From Cochliopodium minus (lineage: Eukaryota; Discosea; Himatismenida; Cochliopodiidae): 64,000 nt of DNA. The number at the start of each line of letters is the position of its first letter. Within the stretch, counting starts at the first letter, position 1. Positions 23,141 to 35,875 of this stretch are shown one piece after another. Below the pieces are notes generated by a model, which worked only from the letters and a program-made list of their open reading frames with translations, made no database searches and was not told where the DNA came from. The DNA lies in the NCBI GenBank assembly GCA_024220525.1, contig JAMYWO010000141.1, positions 1-64,000 of the forward strand, in the 5' to 3' direction. Both the position numbers and the translations under genes were made by a program.

Positions 23141-24912
23141 TTAATAAAGTTTGTATAAACTTTCTTCTTTTTGGTACTCAATTAATAATTTCAAGAGATT
23201 ATTGACAACAGAAGAATTTTCACCAGCTAAAAAAAGAATGACAAATGAAAAGTTAAAAAAAATAAAAAAGTGAACAAAATAAAAAGTTTTTTAAAAAAAA
23301 TTACAAGTAACATTCAAGATGGAAATAGATTTTTTCATATAATCAATGGCTTCGGATAAACGATTGTTGAATGCCAAAATCTTTGCAGCTTGAGCGTAGG
23401 AAATAGCCTTGGTGGGGTAAAAAGAAGGAGAATGAAAATCAAGGAACTTTAAAATATCAACAGCTAAAAAGCAAGAAAACTCCCCGAAATTTCCGTTGTT
23501 TATCAAAAAATCTAAAAAAGAACATTCAAATTTATAAAGAGGAAAGTTCAAAGGATGAATAAACTTTTTGAATTTAAAAATCAGATCCTTATTAAGAGAA
23601 TCTTGCTTGAGTTTGGATTCTTTGAGTTTCCTGTCGAAATCAGAGAAAGAGTTGACAACGCTGAGATAATCCTTTTGGTTGAAAACTTCACCACAAGAAC
23701 ATTTAAAAGTGGATTCTTTAAAATCAAAAAAATTGAAATTGGAAAAAAAGGAAATATCGAGAGGTTGAGGTAAAGAATAATGAGAAACTTTTTTTTCTTC
23801 GCAAACAATGCAATTCAAAGACAATTTTACATCATCTATTGATATTTCTTCTTTGGCGAGTTTCCCCTCACATAAATCGCATTTACAAATAAAGTTGAAC
23901 TTTGAAAGAGATTTTCTTCGAAGCTGCAGAGGTTCCAAGTTGTCGCAATAAGAAATTTTTATTTGTTCTCCTTTTTCTAATTTTGAAATTGTTCTAATCT
24001 CCATTTTCTTGCCTTCCCAATAAGCAACAGAATTAGGCCAACAACTAAATTAAAAAATTATTTTTTTAAAAAAAAACAAACAAAAAAATTTTTATTTTTT
24101 TAATTAAATAAAACATAATTTTAAAAAAAAAATTTTTTCATGAAAAAAAAAATTATGAAAAAAATTAGATTTACCTATGATTAAAAAAAGAATGTAGAGG
24201 ATAAAATCCAACACCTATTTGCCTATTATCATTGGAATATATGTTGAAAGTATTTACTTGAAGATTGGTAAGAATTTCTAGGCAAGAGTTGACATTTAAA
24301 TCGAGAATGGGATAAACTTCTTTTAGTTTGGAGTAAATAAAAGATATCATTTGGTAGACAAAGTCTAATTCTTCTTCTTCTTTGAAAATTTTTTTAGGAT
24401 CGTTCTTTCTTTCGAATAAAACATCTATTTCCTTGTTTTCTGTCTTCATTATGTATTTCTTTATCAGATATCTTACAAACAAAAACATTTGATCTGTTGG
24501 AAGGTTTTTTATCAATACCAATACTTTGCATTCTTTGCTATGAATATCATTCCATGCTTTTCTTTGACAATCTACACTACAGTAGTGTTCTTTATGAAAA
24601 TAATTAAACAATTAAAATAAATAAATCAATTGATAGAGATATTGACTTGATATATTGTTAATTATTCCATTTTATTTTTTTACCTATTTTACAAATGGTG
24701 CATTTTTTAACTTTACTTTCTTTCATACAATAACAGCATTTATTTTCTCTTTCATTTTTCGATATTGAGAAGATATAGGGATTATCCTCTGATATTTTCC
24801 TTCCTATTTCTATATCGAGTTTACTATAGAATCCTCTTCCTTCATCTTCATTTGATCTTATTTCGATACCATATTCATCGAATTTTTTGAGTAATTGATC
24901 TCCAAATAACAT
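23141..24912 (-). CDS. SET-MYND (SMYD-type) protein methyltransferase
   Basis: Four exons (24912-24684, 24589-24175, 24044-23305, 23226-23141) join in phase to 489 residues. The split SET domain starts with GRGFYSKLDI, is interrupted by a MYND zinc finger (CCYC, CTIC, HYCSVDCQRKAW, HSKEC) and resumes with FFNHSCWPNS, GEQIKISYCD and the post-SET Cys cluster CKCDLC. The key NHSC motif is created by the splice between exons 2 and 3, which strongly supports that junction. Size matches animal SMYD proteins. It should methylate lysines using SAM; the substrate (histone or not) is unknown. The C-terminal helices end SSVVNNLLKLLIEYQ. Confidence 0.9.
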
Positions 24913-25102
24913 CAAAAGATTTTTTTTTTTTATAATTTTTAATTGGAGAAATTAATCAAAAGGAATGGAAATATCATCAATTATTCATTTAGATCTTTGT
25001 TAGTAGAATTCTATTTGCTTTTTTTTTTTTTTAGAAAACAGATATCAAACAGCGAAAAATTAAAAATACCCTTTGATAAAAATCAAAAAAAAAAAATCGA
25101 AA

Positions 25103-27378
25103 ATGAAGAATTTTATTTTCCTTGTGATATTCTTCTGTTTTGTTTTATGTTTGAAAGGTATATAAGAAATGATAAATTTTTAAAGTAATATATTTGGAAG
25201 TGATCGATATATATATTTGGATTGCAAATTATAAAAGGAAAATATATCCGTTTGGAAGTTGGATTAAACATAAATTACAAATTATATAGCTGAATTGGAA
25301 CCAAAACAAAAAATCAAACGTAAAGAAAGAATGACAGATGAATGGGTAGTAAAGATATCAAGAAAAGATGTCGATGTAGACAAATTGGCGCATGATTATG
25401 GATTCAGAAACATGGGGAAAGTGGGGACTTTGAAGAATTATTTTATGTTCAAAAAACTCAAAACAAAAAATAGTATCAACGCACCCCCATTGAAAACATG
25501 CGATAAAATCGATTTTCAAGAAAGACAGATTAAAAGAATGAGATATAAAAGAGAAATAGAGATCAAGGATCCATTGTGGCCTAAACAATGGCATCTTAGA
25601 CCAGGTAACAATTCCTTGAATACTATGCCTTTATGGAGACAAGGTATTATGGGTGAAGGAGTGACCATTGCAATTGTTGATGATGGATTGGAGAAAGGTA
25701 TATTCAAATTCAAATTAAATTTCCCCATTCATCAACCTCAATTATTTTCATTATAGCTAATTTCGATGTTTCTAAGAGTTATAATGCAAAGGGATCATAT
25801 GATTTCAATTCCAACGATTTTGATCCAACTCCAAGAAAATTTGGTAAAAAAAAAAAATTTTAATTGCACAGATTTTATTTTCTAATCATTTACGACAAAT
25901 ATTAATTAATAGACGGACATGGAACCGCTGCAGGTAAAATTAAAGAAGATTTAAATATTTTGAATATCAATCATCAAAAATTTTAATTTTTGAAATTATA
26001 ATAGCTGGATGTGCAGGTATGCTTCTTTTTAAATTTTTATTGATTGAATATTAATTCCATTTCTTTAAATAGCTGCACCGATGAATGGGATTTGTGGTGT
26101 TGGGTTTGAATTTTCTTTTTCTTTTTAAATTTCATTTTATTATGATTAATCAAAACAGAGTTGCCCCAAAGGCACAAGTGAGTGGTATCAGGTTGATCGC
26201 AGATGAAACAACTGATGCACAAGAAGCAAAAGCATTGTCATACCAGACACAAGTGAACCACATCTTCTCAAATTCATGGGGACCTTACGATGATGGACAC
26301 AGATATGAAGGACCTGGTCCAGTTTTGAAAGAAGCAATCAAACAATCCATCAAAGAAGGAAGAGCGGGAAAGGGAACCATTTATGTTTGGGCTTCTGGTA
26401 ATGGAAGAAAACAAAACGACAACTGTAATTATGATGGTTATGCTAGTAGCAAGTATACTATTGCTATTGGTGCTATCACTGATATCGGTAGATATGCTTT
26501 TTACAGTGAACCATGTGCTGCTCTTATCGCTTGTGCACCAAGGTAAACCATTATTCATTCATTATTTTTTTTTAAATTAAATCAAAAACTTATAAATTTT
26601 ATTTGTTTAGTTCTGGTGGATTTAATTCAATCAGCACTTGTGGTAACAATGGTGTTAATAAACCTCCTTATAAAGATTGTAATATTCTGTTTGGCGGAAC
26701 CTCTGCTTCTTCTCCTCTTGCTGCAGGTAAATCAATTCTTTTCTTTAAATAAAAAATTTTTAAAAAGATTAAAAAATACTGTTTTTAGGTGCTATTGCAT
26801 TGATGCTCGGAGTAAAGCCAGAGTTGACATGGAGAGATGTCCAACATATTTTGGTAAACACCTCCACAAAGGTAGATTCGAGAGATAAGGACTGGTGGAA
26901 TAACGAAGGAGGATTTTATCATAATCACAACTATGGTTTCGGTCTCATCAATCCTGAAAAAGCTGTTGAGATGTCCCGTCAATGGAAAACAGTCGGCACA
27001 TACTACTCTTACAAAATTACTGTAAAAAGACTTTCTGAAATTCCTCAAGGTTCTTTGATGCATGTTGACTTTAACCCTGTTTCAAGTAAAATTACTTTCA
27101 TTGAGCATGTTGAGGTTTTGGTCAAGATTAAACATGAAAGAAAGGGTCCTTTGTTGATCAACCTTTCTAACAGTTTCAATACTACCAGTCATCTTGCTAT
27201 TCCTCATCAAGATTTCTCTGATTTTCCTGAGGATGGTTGGACTTATACCACAGTTCGTCATTGGGGAGAAAAAGTTAATCAAAAATGGACTTTGACTATT
27301 GGGGATACTGAAGGAAGCAAACCAGATGAGAGAGGAACTTTTGTTTCTGCTACTTTAATTTTCTATGGAACAATTTAA
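25103..27378 (+). CDS. Kexin/furin-like proprotein convertase, paralog B
   Basis: Nine exons (25103-25157, 25290-25697, 25757-25843, 25913-25933, 26005-26016, 26073-26103, 26159-26542, 26611-26726, 26789-27378) join in phase to 567 residues, exactly the length of paralog A. Signal peptide, pro-domain ending in MRYKREIE, S8 domain with Asp149 (VDDG), His186 (DGHGT), Asn in ASGNG and Ser364 (GGTSASSP), then a P domain (GWTYTTVRHWGE). Exon 4 (21 nt) carries the catalytic His, exon 5 (12 nt) only AGCA. One donor is GTTTGA. Compared with A, the first catalytic part is cut by more introns and the P domain by none. Followed 156 bp later by paralog C in the same orientation. Soluble secretory protease expected. 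Confidence 0.88.
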
Positions 27379-27534
27379 GTATAATAAAATATTAAAAACA
27401 ACTAATCTTGGTATCTATTCTCCTTATTTCAAATACAAACTTGAATATTCAATCAATCAAATAAAAAAAAAAAGATTTTTTATTTTGTCATTTTTTTGAA
27501 AACTGTGCCAAAAAAAAAAGAAAAAGAAAAAAAA

Positions 27535-30251
27535 ATGAAGAGCTTGTTTATAATCACTATACTGATATTTTTTGTGTTTTTTACAAATGGTATGCATATG
27601 AAATAAATAAATTGAAGATATTTTGGAACATTGAACGAAATATAATCAAATATCCTTTTTTTTATTAAAAAAATGCATCAATATAATTATATTTTCGAAT
27701 ATCAATAGCTCACTTGCCATTTGATAAAAGATCAATGCAAGAGAAAAAAGCACAAAAAACAGATGAATGGGTTGTACAAGTTCATGATGGAGTAGATCCA
27801 AATATATTAGCAAGAGAACATGGATATAGAAATATGGGGAGAATAGGATCATTGAAAGATTACTTCCTCTTTAAAAAATTGAATGTAAGAGGGGAATTCC
27901 CACATATTGGATCATCACAAAAAATAAAATTTCAAGAACAACAAGTAAAAAGAAAAAGATATACAAGAGCAAATTTAACAATCAAAGATCCATTGTATGC
28001 TAAACAATGGCATTTTCATCAACAACCTAAAAATGTAACTTTGCAAACAATGGAATTATGGAAGCAAGGGATATTAGGTGAAGGAGTTACCATTGCGATC
28101 GTAGATGATGGATTGGAGACTAATCATCCAGATATCGCACCCAATTATAATGCTCAAGGATCATGGGATTTCAATTTTAATGATAATGATCCTTATCCTG
28201 CAAGACATGATTCTCATGGTACTTCTTCCGCTGGTTGTGCGGCAGCTCCATTCAATTCTGTTTGTGGAGTTGGGTAAACAAAATCAAAATCAAAATTTTA
28301 TAAAATATCCAAATAACGTTTGGATAAATGAAAGATAATATCTAACTCCAGAGTTCAAATTTAAAGATAAAAATGGAAGAGATTATAATTTCCAGAAAAA
28401 TCGATCGAAATTTTTTCGTAAAAATGATCTTTAGTGATAAATGATAATTTGAATCTCAATTATCAATAATATAGTATCTAACTTAGATATAAAATTATAT
28501 TAAAATTCTCACCAACATCCAAAATCAATTATTAATATATTCTATTTATTTAGTGTTGCTCCAAAAGCAAAGGTAAGTGGTATTCGTCTTATTGCACTCG
28601 AAGCAACTGGTAAATTAATCTTTCTTTATAAAAATTTCCAAGATTTTCAAATCTAAATCTTTATTTCATAACCAAAAAAAAAATTTTCAGATGCACAAGA
28701 AGCAGCAGCTTTGTCTTATAAAACACAAATCAATCACATTTTCACTAATTCATGGGGACCATTTGATGATGGAAAGAGATACGAAGGAGCTGGGTAATCA
28801 TTATTTTAAAAAAAAAAGGGGATAAATAATAAAAAAAAACACTCATTTTCTCCCTTTTTTTCTTTTAGACCTGCTCTCACTGCAGCAATGGAACAGTCTG
28901 TCAAAGAAGGAAGAGGAGGTAAAGGAACCATTTACGTTTGGGCTTCGGGTAACGGAAGAAGGGCAAACGATAACTGCAACTATGATGGATACTCTAACCA
29001 TCGTTACACAATCACCATTGGTGCAGTCACTGAAGCTGGAAGTTATGCATTCTATAGTGAACCTTGGTAATCTTTTTTTTTTTATATTTTTTGATTGTTT
29101 TAAAATTTTTAAACTTTTAAATTTATACTCTCTTTCATCCTTTCTTTCTTTTTTTTATCCTTCCTTTCTTTTAGTTCCTCCATTTTTGCGAGTGCACCTA
29201 GCTCCGGTTCAGGAAATGGAATCATAACTGCAGATTTGATGGGAAGAAGAGGAAACAATCCAACTGATTGCAATTTGAACTTTGGAGGTACTTCTGCAGC
29301 TGCCCCATTAGCAGCAGGTAAGAAAAAAAAAAAATAGAAGAGACATTTTCTTCTTAAAAAATTTAAACGAAAATTATTCCAATTTTTTTTTTTACATTTA
29401 AATTATAAAGGTATGATCTCTTTAATGTTGGGAGTTAACCCTAATCTTACATGGAGAGATGTTCAACATATTCTTGCTAATTCTTCTTCCTCTGTGGATA
29501 TCAGAAACACTGATTGGTGGAGTAACGAAGCAGGGTATAGACACAACCACAACTATGGTTTCGGTTTGATCAACCCTGAAAAGGCTGTTGAATTGTCTAA
29601 ATCTTGGAAAACAGTTCCTCCTTATCTTTCTATCTCCTTCAAAAATAGAAAGACCGGAAAGATCCCTCAGATTGTTGGTAAAGAACTCATTCTTCAGTTT
29701 GAATCAACCAACAGTACCATTGATTTCATTGAGCACATTGAAGGTGAAAAAAAACTCCTCTTATATCTTTTTTTTTATTCTTTTTTTTTATAAAGTCAAC
29801 TTGAAGATCACCCACGAAAGAAAAGGACAACTCAGAATTTACCTTTTGAACGACTTTGGTACTGTTAGTCATCTTTCTGTTCCTCACAAAGATAACTCTG
29901 ATTTCCCGGAAAAAGGATGGACTTATGGTTCTGTAAGACATTGGGGAGAAAAAGTAAACCAAAAATGGCAAATTCACATAAGTGACAGTGTCAAAGATGA
30001 TGCAGAAGGTGTATTATCTTATGCTGGAATCACTTTTTATGGTAACAAACTACACATTTTTTTTTTAAAAAAATCTTTTTAAAATTTTTTTTTCTTATTT
30101 TTTAACAGGACACTCCACTAAAGGTTCCACCACTTCTCATTTTGTACCCATTAGAGCAGTTTCTCCTGAAACTAAAACCACAAACACTCCAAGTCCTGGT
30201 GAGGGTGCTCAGAATGCTTCTTCTCCAAAAATTACAGTAAATTCAAAATAA
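27535..30251 (+). CDS. Kexin/furin-like proprotein convertase, paralog C
   Basis: Nine exons (27535-27589, 27709-28273, 28554-28609, 28691-28793, 28869-29066, 29175-29317, 29411-29743, 29796-30041, 30109-30251) join in phase to 613 residues. It has a signal peptide, a pro-domain with the basic site VKRKRYTR, Asp151, His188 (DSHGTSSAG), oxyanion Asn in ASGNG and Ser366 ([12 protein letters not shown]), and a P domain ([12 protein letters not shown]). Unlike the other three it has an extra exon encoding a Ser/Thr/Pro-rich tail of about 45 residues after the P domain (for example [12 protein letters not shown]), perhaps O-glycosylated. There is no membrane anchor. In the first catalytic part this is the least intron-rich of the four copies. 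Confidence 0.88.
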
Positions 30252-30784
30252 TCTTCTGTAAATACTTTAACCATCTCCCAAAAAAAAAGGCTTTATAAAA
30301 TATTAAACTATTCTTAAAAAAAAAAAAACAATTTTTTGTTTTTTTGTTTTGATATTTCAAAAAATTAATAAACTGGATAAATCCAAAACTTTTATAAAGT
30401 ATTCAAAATGGTAAAAATCATTATGAAATAAAAAATAATTCTTTACACTTCATTTTGGTCAGCATGGAAGAACTATGGAATTTTATTCAATTTCAGTGTT
30501 ATTATTTTGGAAAAATTTAAAAATTTGATTTCAACCACATTTAAAGCTGCATTAGCAATGAGCAGGTTTTTCCAGTTCCTTTTTGTGATCATAAAATTCA
30601 TCTTTGTGAACATGATTCAAAATAGAAACCAATCTTATGATATTTCAAAAAGAAAAAAAAATTTATTAAGTTAAAAAGAAAATTCATAAAACTATTCTCT
30701 TAGTGAAAAAAAATTCACTGCAAAAATGAATAATAATAAAAATAAAAAAAATATCTTGATTGTTTTTCTTTAAATCAAAATAAT
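30252..30784 (+). other. Intergenic; no gene recognised
   Basis: AT-rich sequence between convertase C and the TMEM50-like gene. A short ATG-led Asn/Lys frame near 30727 ends after about 15 codons and is not supported. No RNA gene or repeat was recognised. Confidence 0.5.
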
Positions 30785-31528
30785 ATGACTTTGAGAAGTA
30801 CATTGGTTTCATTATTTAGTGGTGTTGTGGTATAAATTAATTTTATCAAAACTTTTATAACATAAAAAAATTAAATATTTTGGTTTTTACATTAGTTTTC
30901 TGTTGGATGGTGGATATTGATTGATGGTGTTGTATATGGACAAAATATAAAATCTACACCTCCATTTTTATGGTTTTATTATTTGCCTGCAGTATTTGCG
31001 ACAGTATGTGCTATATGGTAACAAATAAATAACAAAATATAAAAATAGAACGATATCATTTGTCTATTTATTGAAAATACTTGAAAAATATACTCACTTG
31101 ATTCAATTTTCTTTCTTATGAATACATTTATTCTCAGATCATAAAGTGATAAATATTATATTTGAAGCTAAATTTAATATAAGGGTATTAAGATCATCAT
31201 AACAATTTATCATACAATAAAATTAAAAGAAATTTCTTGATAATCTCACCTTTCTTCAAATTATAGTTTAAATTTTGCAAAAGCATCAAAATTAAATGGA
31301 GGAGGTATGTTTGATGACGGAATCGCAAACAGAGTTAGAGTATGGGTATTCTTGTTTCTTGCAGGAAGCTTCATGTGTATAGGAGGAGCAATATGGGTTA
31401 CTGCACAACACTACGGAAAATCTGTCAGTACTCCTTACCCAGGTGTTGGTTTAATTGTTCAAACTGTAACTGCTTTGATGGCAAGTTTGATCTTTTTTTT
31501 GGCTAGAGGTCAAAAGGAAGAGTTTTAA
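30785..31528 (+). CDS. TMEM50 (UPF0220)-like four-helix membrane protein
   Basis: Three exons (30785-30829, 30896-31017, 31267-31528) join in phase to 142 residues. The sequence follows TMEM50A/B: a first helix ending SVGWWILIDGVVYG, a second helix YYLPAVFATVCAIWCL, then RVRVWVFLFLAGSFMCIG and the C-terminal YPGVGLIVQTVTALMASLIFF. The GWW..ID and YPGV positions are characteristic. Family members are four-helix proteins of the early secretory pathway; the yeast relative VPS68 works in endosome/ESCRT-related sorting. Slightly shorter at the N-terminus than animal proteins, so a further upstream exon cannot be excluded. Confidence 0.8.
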
Positions 31529-31714
31529 TTAAGAAAACTTTCAAAGAATATTTTCAAAAAAAAAAAAAAAAAAAAAGAAATTTTAAATAAAATTTGTTAT
31601 ATAAAATTAATTCCCAAACACTTTACTTTCAAGAAACATGTTGATCATGAAAGTTTCTGAGCGTAAAATTATTTTGAACTGGCAAACAAAAACATAAATT
31701 TGAGCTTTTAATTT

Positions 31715-32225
31715 TATTTAATTTTTTTTATGCACAAAAGTAACTTTCCAAAAACAAGAACTTGTCTAATTCAAATAGAGTTGCATATCAAAAAATTTCT
31801 CCTTGAAATTGTTATTTTTCGATTATCAAACAATTTCTCTTTTGAAAAGACAGAAATTCTTGAATTGGTTTGTTGATTTTAAGATTTTAAAAGTAAAGAT
31901 TCACTCTCTAAGATTCTCAAACATAGTTGCCATGAATCATTGGGATCATCTCAAGATATTTTAAGTTATCTTCAGTTTTTATTTTTAATTCAATTTCTTC
32001 GTTTTCATTCCTATCTTCATTGTATTTCTTATTTTTAGAATCTGTAAATGCTTCGGCGATTCTTAAAGAAGTGAGAGCCGGAACAAATCCAAACAAAGGA
32101 TACATCTAAAAAAAATTTTTAGTTTCAATGTTTAATAGTAGGGAATTTAGTGGGAATTTTTTCTTACATCTTTTGGGATTGGGACTTTTTTAAAGTTTTT
32201 AAGGTATTTCAATTTATTCATTTTT
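31715..32225 (-). repeat. Segmental duplication, copy 1 (gene plus flanks)
   Basis: This segment, including 3' flank, intron and coding exons of the small gene at 31917-32221, is clearly similar to 35370-35875 in the same orientation. Similarity extends through non-coding parts (for example the block around the intron 5' end), so the duplication is fairly recent. Outside these limits the two loci differ. Confidence 0.7.
31917..32221 (-). CDS. Small hypothetical protein, copy 1 of a duplicated pair
   Basis: Two exons (32221-32168, 32105-31917) join in phase 0 to 80 residues: a basic N-terminus MNKLKYLKNFKKVPIPKD, a conserved YPLFGFVPALTSLRIAEAF segment and an acidic C-terminal half. The basic start plus one hydrophobic segment would suit a small organellar membrane subunit, but I do not recognise the family. 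Most differences from copy 2 at 35570-35869 are conservative or lie in the charged linker, consistent with both genes being under selection. Confidence 0.6.
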
Positions 32226-32657
32226 TTCTTTTTCAATTTTTTTTTTTTAATTAATAAATAAAAAAGGAATTTGATTTATAAAAGATCAACATCGGGCACG
32301 GAGAAAATAGAACAAAAAAGCCTAAATAATCTCTTTTTGACAAAAAATTTCAAATAATATAAATTTCAAATTATTGAATATTGATTTTTCTTCAAAGAAG
32401 ATAAATATATTAATAGATATTGGAAAGATGACGTTGTTTTTAAAATAAAACATAATTTACTCATTTCTTTAAATTGTTAAAAGGATATATTATAAAATTT
32501 TTTAGGGAAGTAAAAATAATTTCCCAAAAAGAGAAATTCAAAAAGAGAATTTGCATTAAAGAACTTTATTGAAAAGGGGAGTTGTTTTAAGAAAACATCT
32601 AAAAATTTCTCAAATCTTTTAAAAATATAGCGCAAATTATTGAATAATAAAAAAAAA

Positions 32658-35173
32658 ATGATTCCAATGAAAAAAATCCCCAATAAAAAAGAATCTTCAT
32701 CTGAATCAACTGAATCCACAGAATATTCTGGAGAAGAGAAAAGAAAAAAAAGAAGACCAAAAAAAAAAGAGAAAAAGATAGATGTGAATATAATCATCAA
32801 CCATTTTAGTGATAATTATTCGAAATTGGAAGGCAATGTTTCAAAAATAAAAAAGATTTTTTATCCTTCAAATGAAACACCAATTCAATTGGGAAAAGAG
32901 ATTTCCCTTTTCCATTTGCCCAAAGTAATTCAAAAATATCTCCTCAAATTCTTATCCGATGAATCACTGGCTGCATTTGGAATGACATGCAAAACATTGG
33001 GTAAATTGATTTCCCTCAATCTTGAAGAAACAAGAACAAATCTTCTTGATAAATCAATCAAATTATTTGAGAAAAGCAAAAATTCAGAAAAATCAGAATT
33101 GAGAAAATTGATTGAACAATCAAATCAAGAAATGTCTCGATTTGAAACAAATTTGTGTTCAATAATAATTTGTTCACGATATTTTTGTTCAATTCCCAAC
33201 GAATTGAAAGATCTCCTTTCTTTGCATTCAATAAAACAACTCAATGTATATTCTATGGAACTGAATATTCTCTTTTCTGCGAAAGAAGGACCCTATGTGG
33301 AAATCCCAATTAAAATGAAATATCAAATTAGATATAAAAAGCTCTATCCATTCAGTGATAAAGACCAGAAAAAAATGCCAAACCATAAAAATGATCACAT
33401 CATATTCAAGTAAAAAATTATTTAAACAATAATCCTTTATAATTTTACTTTTGAATTGAAATAGGATGGACTTGTGCGACAATTATGAAAATAATAAAGT
33501 TGAATTTAATAAAGATAAAATTGATAGACTCCTCCCTTTCTTTCCGAGCGCTTTCAAAAACAAGAAATTGATCGATTATTTGTTTGAAAACAAAGATGAA
33601 GAGTTTGTGGTCAACACATTCTTGACGGAATTGTCCGAACATCCTTCTTTTTCTCAACTTTCTCTTCCTCATCTCTTTTCCCAATTAAATTGCAAAATTT
33701 TGGAGCAGAAAAAGAAAGATGTTGCTTTTGAGATTACTCCTCAAGAAAAATCTGAAGTCGAAACTAAAAAGAGAAAGTAAATACTTTTCATTTAATACAA
33801 TATTGTTTTATTCTGTTGATTTTTTTCATTTATTGTTAGCAACTTTTCTTTTTTATTTATTATTTAAAATATTAACTTATTTTATTAAATTTATATAAAT
33901 TTTATATTTTATTTCATATATTGTTGATTTACCAAGGTTTAATATTTATTATTTTGTTTCAAATTTTTAATTTATTAATCTTTTTGTAAATATAAAGAAA
34001 CAATTTTGAAGAAAAAAATGAAATTAAAAAAATGAAAAAATATTTAAACGATACGGTCGAGAGTGACTCTGATGAAGATGATTCTCCCAAAAAAAAATAT
34101 CCTTTACCAAAAAAAAGTCCCAAGATTAATGATGATGAAAAAGAGAAAAGGTTTTCTTTTAAATCCATCAACCTTTTGTCCTTTGTTTTCAGAAAAATTT
34201 ATGAAGAACTCAAAATTAAATTTCCAAAGAAAGAAGGTATCAAAAAAAAAATCTTTAAAAATACTTTTTCTTTTATTTTACATTATTTTCGATAATAATT
34301 AATTAATAATTAAAAATTTTTTATTTAAATTTATTTTGGACATTTACTAAAAAAAAATGAACATTTATTTGTTTCACTTAATATATTTTTTTTTTTTGAC
34401 TTTTTTTTTCTTTGTTAGATGGATCTGTTGATATTGGTGAAATAAACGATCAAGCATGGGAAAAGTACCAATCATTGGGAATTGAGATACCAATTGGTAA
34501 AAAAAAAAATTCAACATTTATTAGTTCCTCTTATTTTTCTTTTTTTTCTTTTTTAATTTCAAAAATAAAAAAAAAAAAGATAATTTGGAGAGTGAGTACA
34601 TGGACGATTTGATCAACTCTGTGAAAGGAAAACAAATTTTTCAAGATCAACTCTTCAAAATTTTGTTCATTCGTTCTTGTTGTCAAGAAAGATACATACC
34701 CAAATCCGTCGTAAAAAATAAATTAAAATAAACTAAAATTCAAAAAAAATTTTTAAAAACACAATTAATTAAAATAAAATTTCAATAAAATTTCCGCTTA
34801 CACAAAAAAAAAAAAGGAAGGAGTGACGAATCATTATGATTACAAAGAAAAAGTTCAAAGAAACTACTTAGCCGAAAGAACTGAAAAGAAATATAATCTT
34901 GTATCTAAGAGAAAGGAATCTTCTAACTTCAGTTTCCAATCTTCAATTAAAGCTCTTTATGTTTTGACAAAGTTCCCTCAAACTACTTTTTCCTTGGAAA
35001 TTCCATCCCTTCCCATTTTCGATGACACTGATTCTTTTCTTGGAGATTATTCTTCTTGGTTAAAAGAGATGAAAGAAAATCCCGAAAAAACTATGAAAAA
35101 AAAGTTGGAAAGAGAGGAGAAAAATAAGAACAGAAGAGAGAAGATGAAAAAGGAAGTAAAAAAAGTCAACTAA
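32658..35173 (+). CDS. Lys-rich F-box-like protein
   Basis: Six exons (32658-33409, 33465-33776, 33998-34236, 34419-34496, 34580-34710, 34817-35173) join in phase to 622 residues. After a Ser/Lys-rich start there is an F-box-like segment near residue 95, FHLPKVIQKYLLKFLSDESL followed by FGMTCKTLGKLISL, matching the LP..I...IL.FL.D..L....VCK..... pattern. The rest is rich in Lys/Glu with no domain recognised and ends in a charged helical tail. F-box proteins are SCF substrate adaptors. An alternative 42-bp intron at about 34151-34192 would change roughly 14 residues; I kept the read-through. The gene lies between the two copies of the duplicated small gene, on the opposite strand. Confidence 0.6.
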
Positions 35174-35369
35174 GAAAAACCTTATTATTTAATTTCTTTA
35201 TAAATTTAATTGTTTTGCACCAGAATATTAAATAAAGAATTGTGAAAGAAAAAATTTTAATCGATTTTAGATAATTCAATAATATCAATCCAATAGAAAA
35301 GTTAAAAAATTTAATTTTTATTATAAAGCCAAACATGATAATTTGAATTTAATTTTATTTAATTTTAAT

Positions 35370-35875
35370 TTTTTTATTCACAAAAAGAACTTTCCAAAAA
35401 TAAGAACTTGTCAATTTCAAATAGAGTTGCAGATCAATAAAATTTCCCTGATATTTTTATTGTTATTTATCGTTTTTCAAACAATTTCTCTTTTGAATAG
35501 GAAGTTCTTCTTTGAATTGGTTTTTGTTGATTTTAAGATTTAAAGGTTAGAGATCGATTGGAAAGATTCTCATATATAGTCGCCATGAACCATTGGAATC
35601 ATTTCAAGATATCTTAAGTTATCTTCAGTGTTAATTTTTAATTCAATTTCTTCGTATTCATTTCTTTCTTCATTATTTTTATAATCTGAAAATGCTTCAA
35701 CAATTCTCAAAGAAGTGAGAGCCGGAATAAATCCAAACAAAGGATACATCTAGATAAAAAAATTTTTAGTTTCAATGTTTAATGAAAGGGAATTTAATTG
35801 GAATTTTTTTCTTACATCTTTTGGGATTGGAATTTTTTTAAAGTTTTTGAGGTATTTCAATTTATTCATTTTTTT
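35370..35875 (-). repeat. Segmental duplication, copy 2 (gene plus flanks)
   Basis: Counterpart of 31715-32225. Coding exons, intron and about 200 bp of downstream non-coding sequence are alignable by eye, with scattered substitutions and short indels. Confidence 0.7.
35570..35869 (-). CDS. Small hypothetical protein, copy 2 of a duplicated pair
   Basis: Two exons (35869-35816, 35749-35570) join in phase 0 to 77 residues. They start MNKLKYLKNFKKIPIPKD, continue YPLFGFIPALTSLRIVEAF and end YLEMIPMVHGDYI, very close to the 80-residue copy at 31917-32221 with three fewer codons in the acidic linker. Both exons are too short to stand out as open frames, and the gene is supported by the paralog and by the conserved splice sites. 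Confidence 0.6.
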
